A DNA stretch of 40,764 nt from Phycisphaerales bacterium (GTDB lineage: Bacteria; Planctomycetota; Phycisphaerae; Phycisphaerales; UBA1924). The position numbers and the translations under genes were made by a program. Shown in pieces: positions 32,087-40,357 of this stretch. Each line of letters opens with the position of its first letter. Position 1 is the stretch's first letter. The stretch spans positions 1 through 40,764 of the forward strand of contig RECZ01000084.1 of NCBI GenBank assembly GCA_007693765.1, written 5' to 3'. The notes under the pieces were generated by a model that saw nothing but the letters and a program-made list of their open reading frames with translations, searched no databases and was not told the origin of the DNA.

Positions 32087-35000
32087 TCAGGCGCCCCCGC
32101 CGCGCGGCTCGGCGGCGTCGTGGGCGATGCGTACGGTGAGCTCGCCATCGCGGACGTGCAGGTCGCGCTGGGGGAAGGCGATCTCGATGCCGTGCTCGGC
32201 GAGGCGCTTGTAGACGGCCTGATGGAGCTCGTTGACGGTGTCGAGGCGCTTGTCCACGTCGTTGATTGTGTTGCGGATGGTGAAGTTGAGGGCGTTGTCG
32301 CCGAACTCGTCAAAGGTGACGCGCGTGGAGATGACCTCCGTGTGCGACTCGCACACCTCCTGGAGAAGGCGCTGGGTGAGGACGGTGTCGGACCCGTAGG
32401 CGACGCCCACCGCGAAGTTGACGCGCGCGGTGCGGTCGCTGCGCGTCTGGTTCATCAGAGTCTGCTCGATGAGCACGCGGTTGGGCACGATGACGTCGCG
32501 GCACTCCCAGTCCTGCACGATGGTGGCGCGGATGCGGATCTGCTTCACGATGCCGGTGGTCTCGCCGATCTTCACCATGTCGCCCGGTCGCACGGGGCGC
32601 TCGAAGAGCAGGATGATGCCCGAGATGAAGTTGGCGAAGATCTGCTGCATGCCGAAGCCGAGGCCGACGGAGGCGCCGGCGAGGATCCAGCCGAGGCTGC
32701 CCCAGTTGACCTTCATCGCCGCGAAGAACATGAACGCCGCGAGCGTGACGAGCGTGTAGCGCACCAGCGTGGTGACGGCGTACTGCGTGCCCCCATCGAG
32801 GCCGGTGCGGGGGAGTATGAACCCGCTGAGCGTGTTGGGGACCGTGCGCACGGTCAGCACGCCGACAACGCCGACGATGATGGCGTAGATGACGTCGGCG
32901 ACGCTGAGGTTGTACGTCTCGCTCGTGACAATATTGACGTTCTCGAGCAGACGCAGCGCCGGGAACACCGACATCCACACCGGCAGGATGAACACCGCGG
33001 CGCTCAGCCACACGAGCAGGTTGACGAACCCGCGCGTCTGCTGGTCCACGCTGGAGAGATCGACCTCGGGCGGGCCTGTCTCGACGACGGGGACGTCCCC
33101 GGGGGCGCCGGCGGTCGTGCCGGCTTCTGCGCTGAGTTGCGCCTTTTCGGCCGCGGCGCGCTGCGCCTCGATGCGCCGACGGTGCTGCTCGATGGCGATG
33201 CGCCGACGGGCGATGAGCAGCCACCGCATCGCGATGGCCCGGGCGATGACAATCACCAGCAGGATCACGCCGGTGTCGCGCATGTGGTCGAAGAGCGTCG
33301 TCGCGGTGAGCGTCCAGCCGACGGCGTTCATGATCACCAGCGCCAGCAGCGCCAGCAGAATCGCGCCGTACACCTCGGGCCAGACCTTCCGCCAACCATT
33401 CCACTGGGCGCGCTCGAGCGCGTTGTTCATCAACGGCCCGGCGGGGCGCAGCCAGATCGCGGCGAAGACCAGCGAGGACACCGCGATCGCAAGGAACACC
33501 AGCCGCGCGAAGGATCGCAGTTCTGGGTCGTCGTCCGCGGGCCAGACCGACGCGAACACCGCCAGCAGCACGATGAAGGTGGGCACGTACCACATGAGGT
33601 GGCGGCGCGTGGAGCGCGTAGCGGCGGCCTTCCAGCGAAAATGCGTCTCGCCGAGGCCGCGCGGGCGCACGATCGCCAGCAGGAACGTCCCGAAGAAGAG
33701 CGCCCGCGCCATGGCGTCGAGCCCCTGCGTCGCGAGACTCTGCACGTGGGGATCGACGTCGGGCGCCTGCGTGAGCAACCTGGCCAGCAACCACAACGCC
33801 ACGGGAATCGTGGCCGCGTGCAACGCCGCGAGCCCGACCGCTTGGAACGTAAGACCCAGGCGGTCCGTCGAGGGGCGCGACACGAGCCCGTTGACCACCC
33901 GCAGACGCCGGCGCGACCACACCCGCGCCGCCGCAAGCCCCGCCACGGCGACGACGGCCGCCCCGAGAAGCCCGGGGGCACGCGCCATCTCGCGCCACGT
34001 CGCGACGACAAGCGAGCTCCAACCGTCCTGCACGAAGAACCGCGCACCGCCGCCGACCCCGTAGCGCAGCGTGACGGCGCTGAAGGCCGGGTCGGAACGC
34101 ACCCAGAGGATCTGCGCGCTGATGAAATCATTGAGTTCCGAGGCCTCCTGCTCGAGCGTCTGCAGCAGCAGGGCGAGCTCCTGCGTGGACTCGATCAACC
34201 GGCGCGGCCCGTTGATGGTCTCGCGGAGCGTGTCGAGCGTCTCACGATGCCGCCCGATGAGCTCGAGCGTCTCACGAATGAGCTCGGGGGACGGGTCGGC
34301 GACGCCCACGGCGGCGAGATACGCCCGTGCGCCGTCGACGTTGCGCGAGGGGACGCGCTCGAGGGTGTCCTGGACCTCGAAGAAGCGGTCCTGCAGACGC
34401 GATTCCTCACGCACCAACTGCCGCAATTCGGTGCGCAGGTCGCTGGTGGCGGGCAGCGAAATTTGAACGCGCCGCAGCAGCGGCCCGATCTGCGCCCCGC
34501 CGCGCGTGGTTCGCACCCGCTCCTCGACCTCTGCGCTCCGCTGTCGCACCCCGTCGCGCTTCGCGCGGATCTCCTCGGCGCGGAGCTGCAGCGCGGCGAG
34601 GCGGGCGCTGCGCTCGGTGTTCTCCTGAATCGTCGCCAGCACCTCGACGCTGAGGGGCTCGAGCGCGGGCGACACGGCGCTGAGGCGCTCGCGCTCGATG
34701 CGCTCCCGCTCCTGCGCGAGACGCTCTCGCTCCTGCGCGAGTTGCGCGTTGACGCTGCGCAGCGACTCCGCGAGCACCTCCAACTCGGCTTCGGCGAGGC
34801 GCTGGCGGACGTCGGCCCGGGGCATGACCGCCTCGATCCGATCGCGCTCCGCCTCGAGGCGGGCGATGAGCGACTGCAGGTACTCACGCTCCGCCACCAG
34901 CACCAGACGCTGCGCCCCGGGCGCATCGGGCGGCGCGTCTGGATCCGGCGGGGCGTCATTCCCCTCGGCGGGACTGGAGGGGATCGCGCCGAGTTGGTCG

Positions 35001-35626
35001 AGCACATCGTCGAGACGGGCGCGGGCCGCGGCGAGCTCATCGGGGATCGCCTGCCGGCGCGCTGCGCGGTCGACCCGCTGCTGGGCGATGGTTTCGATGC
35101 GCGACCGCACGGTCTGGGCGCGCTCTGTCAGCGCTCGCTGCGCACTCTCGAGCGTCGCCACCCGTTCTTCCGGTCCCTGCCCGGGCGGGAGAACCGGGGG
35201 GAGGAGCGCCGGGTCGGGGTCGGTACGGTCCAACTCCACCTGGAACTGCGCGATCTGCGCCGGCGCCCCCTCCGTCTCCGCGCGGAACACCGCCTCCTGC
35301 TGGCGGTTGGCGGGGATGATGCGCAGGAAGCGGTCGATCGCCTCGTCGATGCGCACGAGAAACGCCGCCTGATCCGGGTCTGCGGGGCTCAGGAGCGTCT
35401 TGGCCTGCTCGAGCGCCAGGGCGCGGGGGTCGCCGTTTGCCGCCGCCGCGGGCGGGGCGGGAGCCGCGAGCTGCGCCGGAGCCGGCTCGGCCGACGCCGG
35501 CTCGGAAGCCGGTTCGGCGTTGGGCGGAGGGTCCTGTTGCGCGTGCGCCGAGGGGGCTGCAGGCGCCCACGAGAGCAGCACGACAAGGGCGGCGAGACGG
35601 GCGAGCAAGGAGGCGTGGTGCGTCAT
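32087..35626 (-). CDS. Large MscS-family mechanosensitive channel, MscK-like (1179 aa)
   Basis: A signal peptide (ARLAALVVLLSWAPAAPSAHA) is followed by a Pro/Ala-rich part and a long periplasmic coiled coil to about residue 520 (repeats such as RLAQERERIERERLSA). About ten membrane segments come next. The MscS core near the end contains the pore helix (ASVGLGFGMQQIFANFISG) and the beta domain LLFERPVRPGDMVKIGETTG, ending in a cytoplasmic alpha/beta domain (VRDGELTVRIAHD). It releases solutes during osmotic downshock. The size matches MscK/KefA. TAGATT lies 23 bases before the ATG. Confidence 0.9.
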   Translation of the reverse strand: MTHHASLLARLAALVVLLSWAPAAPSAHAQQDPPPNAEPASEPASAEPAPAQLAAPAPPAAAANGDPRALALEQAKTLLSPADPDQAAFLVRIDEAIDRFLRIIPANRQQEAVFRAETEGAPAQIAQFQVELDRTDPDPALLPPVLPPGQGPEERVATLESAQRALTERAQTVRSRIETIAQQRVDRAARRQAIPDELAAARARLDDVLDQLGAIPSSPAEGNDAPPDPDAPPDAPGAQRLVLVAEREYLQSLIARLEAERDRIEAVMPRADVRQRLAEAELEVLAESLRSVNAQLAQERERLAQERERIERERLSAVSPALEPLSVEVLATIQENTERSARLAALQLRAEEIRAKRDGVRQRSAEVEERVRTTRGGAQIGPLLRRVQISLPATSDLRTELRQLVREESRLQDRFFEVQDTLERVPSRNVDGARAYLAAVGVADPSPELIRETLELIGRHRETLDTLRETINGPRRLIESTQELALLLQTLEQEASELNDFISAQILWVRSDPAFSAVTLRYGVGGGARFFVQDGWSSLVVATWREMARAPGLLGAAVVAVAGLAAARVWSRRRLRVVNGLVSRPSTDRLGLTFQAVGLAALHAATIPVALWLLARLLTQAPDVDPHVQSLATQGLDAMARALFFGTFLLAIVRPRGLGETHFRWKAAATRSTRRHLMWYVPTFIVLLAVFASVWPADDDPELRSFARLVFLAIAVSSLVFAAIWLRPAGPLMNNALERAQWNGWRKVWPEVYGAILLALLALVIMNAVGWTLTATTLFDHMRDTGVILLVIVIARAIAMRWLLIARRRIAIEQHRRRIEAQRAAAEKAQLSAEAGTTAGAPGDVPVVETGPPEVDLSSVDQQTRGFVNLLVWLSAAVFILPVWMSVFPALRLLENVNIVTSETYNLSVADVIYAIIVGVVGVLTVRTVPNTLSGFILPRTGLDGGTQYAVTTLVRYTLVTLAAFMFFAAMKVNWGSLGWILAGASVGLGFGMQQIFANFISGIILLFERPVRPGDMVKIGETTGIVKQIRIRATIVQDWECRDVIVPNRVLIEQTLMNQTRSDRTARVNFAVGVAYGSDTVLTQRLLQEVCESHTEVISTRVTFDEFGDNALNFTIRNTINDVDKRLDTVNELHQAVYKRLAEHGIEIAFPQRDLHVRDGELTVRIAHDAAEPRGGGA

Positions 35627-35693
35627 GCGTGCGGCGGGAGTTCTTCGGGAATCTACGGAGAAAGACCGAGGGTGCGATGGTACCCGCCCCGGG

Positions 35694-35699
35694 TAGACT
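35694..35699 (+). promoter_or_regulatory. -10-like element before nnrE
   Basis: TAGACT ends seven bases before ATG 35707. The string TAGACTGC is identical to the one before the M16 gene at 3484, with nearly the same spacing. No Shine-Dalgarno is present. Confidence 0.45.
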
Positions 35700-35706
35700 G
35701 CGCCGG

Positions 35707-36522
35707 ATGGACCGTGTATCCGACGAAAACTCGCCGCGGCGCCGCCCCGGCCGTGCACCCGCGGCGCCTGATCTTCTGGTCTTCACCCGCCAGAGCGTGC
35801 GCGAGGTGGACCGGGCCGCGATCGAAGAGTTCGGCGTGCCCGGCGTCGTGCTGATGGAGAACGCCGCCCTGGCGCTCTTCGAACGCTGCATGGACGAACT
35901 GGAAACGTCGGACGAACCCGGGCCGGTGATCATCTGTTGCGGCGGGGGCAACAACGGGGGCGACGGGCTGGCGCTGGCCCGCCATCTGCACAACGCCGGG
36001 GCCGATGCGGTGGTGCTGATCGCGGCGACGATCGACGGCTTCGCGGGCGACGCCCTCGTGAACCTGCGCATCGCGCAGCGGATGGGGCTCCCCATCGCCG
36101 TGCTCGACCCGGAATCGCCCGTGAGCACGCTTGCTGCGCTCCTCGATTCGCACGGCGAGCCGGGGATGGTCGTCGACGCCCTGCTGGGCACCGGGCTCGA
36201 CCGCCCGCTGAGTCACCCGATCACGGAGGTGGTGGGCTGGATCAACGACAGAGCGGCGGTGGGCGCCATCGTCATCGCGGCGGACATCCCCACTGGCCTG
36301 GACTGCGACACCGGCGCGCCGCTGCTCGCGCCCGGCGACACGGACGAGGAAGCGCTGCGACGCGCGGTCGTCGTCGCGCACGCGACGGTGACGTTCGTGG
36401 GCGTGAAGGCGGGGTTCCTCGCCCCCGGCGCCGAGCGGTGGACGGGCGAGGTCTGCGTGGGCGACATCGGGGCGCCCATCGAACTGCTGCAGCGCTACGG
36501 CGTGCCAGCGCAGGAACACTGA
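35707..36522 (+). CDS. nnrE: NAD(P)H-hydrate epimerase NnrE (271 aa)
   Basis: YjeF N-terminal domain with TRQSVREVDRAAIEEFGVPG, VLMENAA, CCGGGNNGGDGLALARHL, VDALLGTGLDRP and AADIPTGLDCDTG, ending in TVTFVGVKAGF. It interconverts the R and S forms of damaged (hydrated) NAD(P)H so the dehydratase can repair them. Only the epimerase domain is present; the NnrD dehydratase domain often fused to it is missing here. The first 22 residues are a basic Pro-rich extension. It converges with pdxH; the hairpin CTGACG..CGTCAG spans both stop codons. Confidence 0.9.
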   Translation: MDRVSDENSPRRRPGRAPAAPDLLVFTRQSVREVDRAAIEEFGVPGVVLMENAALALFERCMDELETSDEPGPVIICCGGGNNGGDGLALARHLHNAGADAVVLIAATIDGFAGDALVNLRIAQRMGLPIAVLDPESPVSTLAALLDSHGEPGMVVDALLGTGLDRPLSHPITEVVGWINDRAAVGAIVIAADIPTGLDCDTGAPLLAPGDTDEEALRRAVVVAHATVTFVGVKAGFLAPGAERWTGEVCVGDIGAPIELLQRYGVPAQEH

Positions 36523-36532
36523 CGGCGGATCG

Positions 36533-37228
36533 TCAGGGCTGGAGGCGGGTGGCCGTCCACGGGCCGCCCTCGTGCCGCTCGTCGCCGATCGCGGTGAGGG
36601 TGCGCGACCAACGGGCGCGGTCGTGCACGCGCCCGGGTTGGCCGATCCAGAGCTCGATCTCCTCCGCCCACAGGCGGTACCCCCCCCACTGCGGCGGGCG
36701 CGGCACATCGGCCTCCTTCGAGCCGTCCGGCGGCACGCCGAGCTTCGTCGCCAGTGCCTCGACTTTGCGCACCATCTCTTCGCGTGAGCCGATCGGCCGG
36801 CTCTGGTCGCTGGCGTGGGCGCTGACGCGGGAGATCACCCAGCGGGTGCGGAAATACGCCTCGGATTCCTCCTCGGAGGCCAGCGTGACCGGGCCGCGGG
36901 CCCGGGCCTGGAGGTTGAGGGTGTCCCAGAAGAAGACGATCGAGGCGTAGGGCGTGTGCGCAAGGTGGCGCCCCTTGGTCGATTCGCGGTTGGTGAAGAA
37001 GACGAACGAGGCGCCCTCGGGGTCGATGTCCTTGCACAGGACGATGCGGGTGTCCGGGCGCCCGCGGTCGTCGACGGTGGCGAGGGCGATGGCGTCGGGG
37101 TTGGGCTGGACCTTTTTAGAGGCGGCCTCCTCGAGCCAGGAGGCGAGGAGCGTCATCGGCTCCGATGGCAGCGGATCGGGGAGGAGCCGGTCGGAGATCA
37201 TCTGCGGTGCGCGGGTGTACTTGGCCAT
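36533..37228 (-). CDS. pdxH: Pyridoxamine 5'-phosphate oxidase PdxH (231 aa)
   Basis: An FMN-dependent enzyme that makes pyridoxal phosphate. PNPDAIALATVDDRGRPDTR, VLCKDIDPEGASFVFFTNRE, TKGRHLAHTPYASIVFFW and the C-terminal EIELWIGQPGRVHDRARW match the family end to end at the usual length. SAHASDQSRPIGSREE is the typical middle motif. The start is ATG 37228, and AATACT lies three bases upstream. It is transcribed divergently from dnaB. Confidence 0.93.
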   Translation of the reverse strand: MAKYTRAPQMISDRLLPDPLPSEPMTLLASWLEEAASKKVQPNPDAIALATVDDRGRPDTRIVLCKDIDPEGASFVFFTNRESTKGRHLAHTPYASIVFFWDTLNLQARARGPVTLASEEESEAYFRTRWVISRVSAHASDQSRPIGSREEMVRKVEALATKLGVPPDGSKEADVPRPPQWGGYRLWAEEIELWIGQPGRVHDRARWSRTLTAIGDERHEGGPWTATRLQP

Positions 37229-37338
37229 GGAAGTATTTTTTCTCGTGCGCAGGCCGCGTGCGGGCACGCGGGGAGCGATCAGGGGCTGAGGCCCGTGCAT
37301 CATCCATGTTTTCGTGCCGAACGGCGAGTCGGATGGGG

Positions 37339-37344
37339 TATAAC
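37339..37344 (+). promoter_or_regulatory. -10 element of the dnaB promoter
   Basis: TATAAC lies 58 bases before the dnaB ATG, in a divergent gap of 174 bases. The -35 region is weak. AAGGA 12 bases before the ATG is the likely ribosome binding site. Confidence 0.45.
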
Positions 37345-37402
37345 CTGTGAACAAGCGCGCGGCGGAGACCGCGCCCCAACCCGGACAAGGATCGTCCCGA
37401 TC

Positions 37403-39115
37403 ATGAGCATCGACGGCGCTGAGAGCAACGGTTTCCCACGACGCAACGGCGACAGCCGCGGGCGCGACCGGCGCCCGGGGTTCGTGTCGGTGGACAAGCT
37501 CTTTGACAAGGCCCAGCCGGCCTCGCCCGAGGCGGAGATGTCGCTGCTGGGCTCGATGATCCTCGACCCCCGCGTGACGGGCGACGTCATCCCCTTCGTG
37601 ACCAGCGGCGAGTCGTTCTACGACGAACGCCACGGCGCCATCTTCGACGCCCTCGTCACCCTGTACGACAAGCACCAGACAGGCGACCTTGTGCAGCTCG
37701 CGCAGGCGCTCAAAGACCGGGCCGTGCTCGAGGACGTCGGCGGGTCGGACTACCTCGTGCGTCTGGCCGAGCAGGTGCCCAGCGCCGTCAACGCCCCCCA
37801 CTACGCGCGGATCGTGGCGGAGAAGTTCCGCCTCCGCCGCCTCATCGACGCCGCGGGCAAGATCCTCTACGACGCCTTCCACGCCGGCGAACTCGGCACG
37901 GAGGGCGCCCGCGAGGTGCTCGACGAGGCGGAGCAGATGATCTTCAAGATCGCCGAGCAGAGCGAGCAGTCCGATGCCCAGCGGCTCAACGAGTTGCTGC
38001 ACGAGACGATGACGCTGCTCGAGGCCAACGAGGGCCGCGCCGTGAGCGGCCTGCCCACCGGCTACACCGACCTCGACCGCATGACGACGGGCCTGCAGAA
38101 GGGCGAGATGATCATCATCGCCGCACGCCCCTCCATGGGGAAGACGGCGCTGGCGCTCAACCTCGCCGAGCAGATCGCGCTCGGCGGCGTCTCGGGGCCG
38201 TACGGGCGCCCCACGGGGGCGGTCGCGCCGGTGGCGATCTTCAGCCTCGAGATGTCGCGCCAGTCGGTGGCGCAGCGGCTCATGTGCGCCCGCTCGGGCG
38301 TTGATTCGCACCGCGTGCGCACCAACATGCTCACCGACGACGACTTCTCCAAGCTCATGCGCGCCTGCGGCGAGCTGGGCGAGGCGCCCATCTACATCGA
38401 CGACACCCCGGCGCTGAGCATCCTCGCCCTGCGGGCGCGCTCGCGCCGCCTCGTCGCCAAGCACGGCGTGCAGTGCATCATCATCGACTACCTGCAGCTC
38501 ATGTCGGCGCCGGGATCGGCGCGCGAGTCGCGCCAGGTGGAGGTCTCGGCGATCAGCCGCGGCGTCAAGGCCCTGGCGCGCGAGCTGAACCTGCCCGTGA
38601 TCTGCCTCTCGCAGCTCAACCGCGGCGCCGAGCAGCGCGAGGGGCATCGGCCGCGGATGAGCGACATGCGCGAGTCCGGCTCCATCGAGCAGGACGCCGA
38701 CGTCGTGATGCTCCTCCACCGTGAGGAGTACTACCACAAGAGCGACCCCGAATGGCTGCAGTTGAACGAGGACAAGGTCGGCTTCGCCGAACTCATCATC
38801 GCCAAGCAGCGCAACGGGCCCACGGGCACGGTGAGCCTCGCGTGGAACGAGGGCACCACGCGCTTCCTCAACCACGCCGGCAACGCGCGGGTCTCCGATG
38901 CTCCCTTCGAAGCGCGCGAGCCCAAGCCCCGCGCGGGCGGGCCCGCGCCCTTCCAGCCCACCAACGACGCCATGTCGCCCCGCGCCGATGTGCCCGCCGA
39001 GCCGCCCGCGCCGCGCGGCTTCGCGCCCGGCTCCCGGACCGGCCCCGTCGCCGACTTCCGCGACGGCGGCGGCCCCGACGACTGGGACGAAGACATCGGC
39101 GACATCCCCGTCTAA
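37403..39115 (+). CDS. dnaB: Replicative DNA helicase DnaB (570 aa)
   Basis: An N-terminal primase-interaction domain (PASPEAEMSLLGSMILDP, to about residue 190) is followed by a RecA-type helicase core. The core has Walker A ARPSMGKTA (about 240-248), FSLEMSRQSVAQRL, Walker B IIIDYLQLM, and SQLNRGAEQREGHRP. The segment LGGVSGPYGRPTGAVAPVA between Walker A and FSLEMS is longer than usual. After KQRNGPTGTVSLAWNEGTTRF a 75-residue Pro/Ala-rich tail ends in an acidic patch (DDWDEDIGDIPV), resembling the acidic tips by which SSB recruits partners (inference). No intein is seen. Usual length is about 450-470. Confidence 0.96.
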   Translation: MSIDGAESNGFPRRNGDSRGRDRRPGFVSVDKLFDKAQPASPEAEMSLLGSMILDPRVTGDVIPFVTSGESFYDERHGAIFDALVTLYDKHQTGDLVQLAQALKDRAVLEDVGGSDYLVRLAEQVPSAVNAPHYARIVAEKFRLRRLIDAAGKILYDAFHAGELGTEGAREVLDEAEQMIFKIAEQSEQSDAQRLNELLHETMTLLEANEGRAVSGLPTGYTDLDRMTTGLQKGEMIIIAARPSMGKTALALNLAEQIALGGVSGPYGRPTGAVAPVAIFSLEMSRQSVAQRLMCARSGVDSHRVRTNMLTDDDFSKLMRACGELGEAPIYIDDTPALSILALRARSRRLVAKHGVQCIIIDYLQLMSAPGSARESRQVEVSAISRGVKALARELNLPVICLSQLNRGAEQREGHRPRMSDMRESGSIEQDADVVMLLHREEYYHKSDPEWLQLNEDKVGFAELIIAKQRNGPTGTVSLAWNEGTTRFLNHAGNARVSDAPFEAREPKPRAGGPAPFQPTNDAMSPRADVPAEPPAPRGFAPGSRTGPVADFRDGGGPDDWDEDIGDIPV

Positions 39116-39147
39116 CCCCCCCCCGGAAGTGTCCCCGGCGCGCTCGG

Positions 39148-40182
39148 TCAGTGCAGTCGGTGGCCGATCGCGTGGCGGGCGAGCGATTCCTTCGTCGCGC
39201 GCACGCCGGTGAAGCGGCTGCCAGTCGGGAACCAGCGCGAGGCGTCGGCCTTGGAGTCCTCCTCGCTCAGCGCCTCGACGCGCCCGTCGAAATACGCGAC
39301 GTACATCCGGCCGCGGTGCCGGTACGACAGGCGCGCGTTGTGTGGATGCACGCTCACGTTCGAGCGCACCTCGCCGGGGAACTCCGCGTTCACATGCGCG
39401 GCGCCGTACTCGCGCGAGGCGTTGTAGATCGGCGACGACGACGTGAAGGAGCCGTAAAACTCGGGGCGCACGTTGATGTCGAAATCGAGCAGGTCGGGCG
39501 CGGCGAGGTACCGCGTGCCGTCGGCGAGGAAGACCTTGTGCGACGGCGACCCGATGCGCTCCAGCCGCGGCAGGTACGAGCCGGGCGGGACCGCGGGGCC
39601 CGTCCAGCCGTACCGCCTGCGGTGCTGCGGGAACTGGTCGCGCCCCACGAGGTGGAAGGCGCCGGGCGAGAGGTAGCTGATCTGCAGGTACCCGCGCTGC
39701 ACGAGGACGTCCTCGAAGTCGGCGCGATCCGGCGACCAATCCCAGAGCTCGTCGTTCCAGCGGCGCGCTGTGGCGCAGGCGAGCTCCTCGAAGATCTGGG
39801 CCGTGCGCTCGGCGCGGTTGGGCGAGAAGTTCATCTCCGCGCCCATGACGGGGCTGATCCAGTCGAAGACGGTCGTGGGCGTTGTGGGCGTGGTGTCGCC
39901 CAGAAGCTGCATCGAGCCGAGCGTGTGGTCGTACCGCGCCCCGGTGGTGTTGACGCCGGGGATCCAGTCGTCGTTGGCGCTCATCCACAGCGACGTGCTG
40001 ACGTGGATGCGCCGCTGCATGGCCGCGCACTGCGCATCGCGCGATGCAGCGCGGACGGCGCCCAGCGAGGGCACGAGCAGGCCGAGAACGAGCGCGATGA
40101 CCGCGATCACCACCAGCAGTTCGATCAACGTGAACGCCGGGGCGCCGACGGGCCGCCGGTGACTGTGTCGCGTGTTTCGCAT
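39148..40182 (-). CDS. Pseudopilin-like protein with type IV methylation motif (344 aa)
   Basis: A basic leader (MRNTRHSHRRPVGAP) precedes AFTLIELLVVIAVIALVLGL, the prepilin processing and methylation motif. The end has GRMYVAYFDGRVEALSEED, the FxDG-type ending seen in many planctomycete proteins of this kind. The middle is rich in Trp, Tyr and Arg. It is unlike the protein at 8989-9774 outside the ends. AAAGGGG lies before the ATG. It follows clpC after a strong terminator and has its own promoter candidate. Confidence 0.85.
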   Translation of the reverse strand: MRNTRHSHRRPVGAPAFTLIELLVVIAVIALVLGLLVPSLGAVRAASRDAQCAAMQRRIHVSTSLWMSANDDWIPGVNTTGARYDHTLGSMQLLGDTTPTTPTTVFDWISPVMGAEMNFSPNRAERTAQIFEELACATARRWNDELWDWSPDRADFEDVLVQRGYLQISYLSPGAFHLVGRDQFPQHRRRYGWTGPAVPPGSYLPRLERIGSPSHKVFLADGTRYLAAPDLLDFDINVRPEFYGSFTSSSPIYNASREYGAAHVNAEFPGEVRSNVSVHPHNARLSYRHRGRMYVAYFDGRVEALSEEDSKADASRWFPTGSRFTGVRATKESLARHAIGHRLH

Positions 40183-40219
40183 GTGTCGCGCCCCTTTCCC
40201 GGAGTTCGATGCCCCGCGA

Positions 40220-40249
40220 AACCTAGCGTTGTGCGCACAACCACCGCAA
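40220..40249 (-). promoter_or_regulatory. Promoter with palindromic operator in its spacer
   Basis: On the minus strand TTGCGG (40249-40244), 18 bases, then TAGGTT (40225-40220), 37 bases before the pseudopilin-like start. The perfect palindrome GTTGTGCGCACAAC (40228-40241) fills the spacer. A second inverted pair CAACCGCG/CGCGGTTG (40247-40266) overlaps the -35. Confidence 0.5.
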
Positions 40250-40268
40250 CCGCGCCGACGCGGTTGTG

Positions 40269-40303
40269 AAAAAAAGACGCCCGGTCGCGATGACCGGGCG
40301 TCT
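40269..40303 (-). terminator. Rho-independent terminator of clpC
   Basis: A perfect 12-base stem AGACGCCCGGTC / GACCGGGCGTCT (40275-40286 and 40292-40303) with a five-base loop. Read on the minus strand it is followed by a run of seven T, overlapping the stem end. It lies 55 bases after the clpC stop. Confidence 0.9.
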
Positions 40304-40357
40304 GGTGTAAAGCTTTGTTCAGCGGCCGCTTGCGCGACCGGGCGCGAGTATCGCGGC

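Noticed and set aside
31877-35854. Long plus-strand frame opposite the MscS-like gene
   Set aside because: Low-complexity Arg/Asp/His composition is typical of an antisense shadow; the minus strand carries a complete channel protein.
36519-36536. Hairpin CTGACG/CGTCAG between nnrE and pdxH as terminator
   Set aside because: Only six base pairs and no T run on either strand.
36533-40030. Very long minus-strand frame through dnaB
   Set aside because: It is the antisense shadow of dnaB in GC-rich DNA; only the part up to 37228 encodes pdxH.
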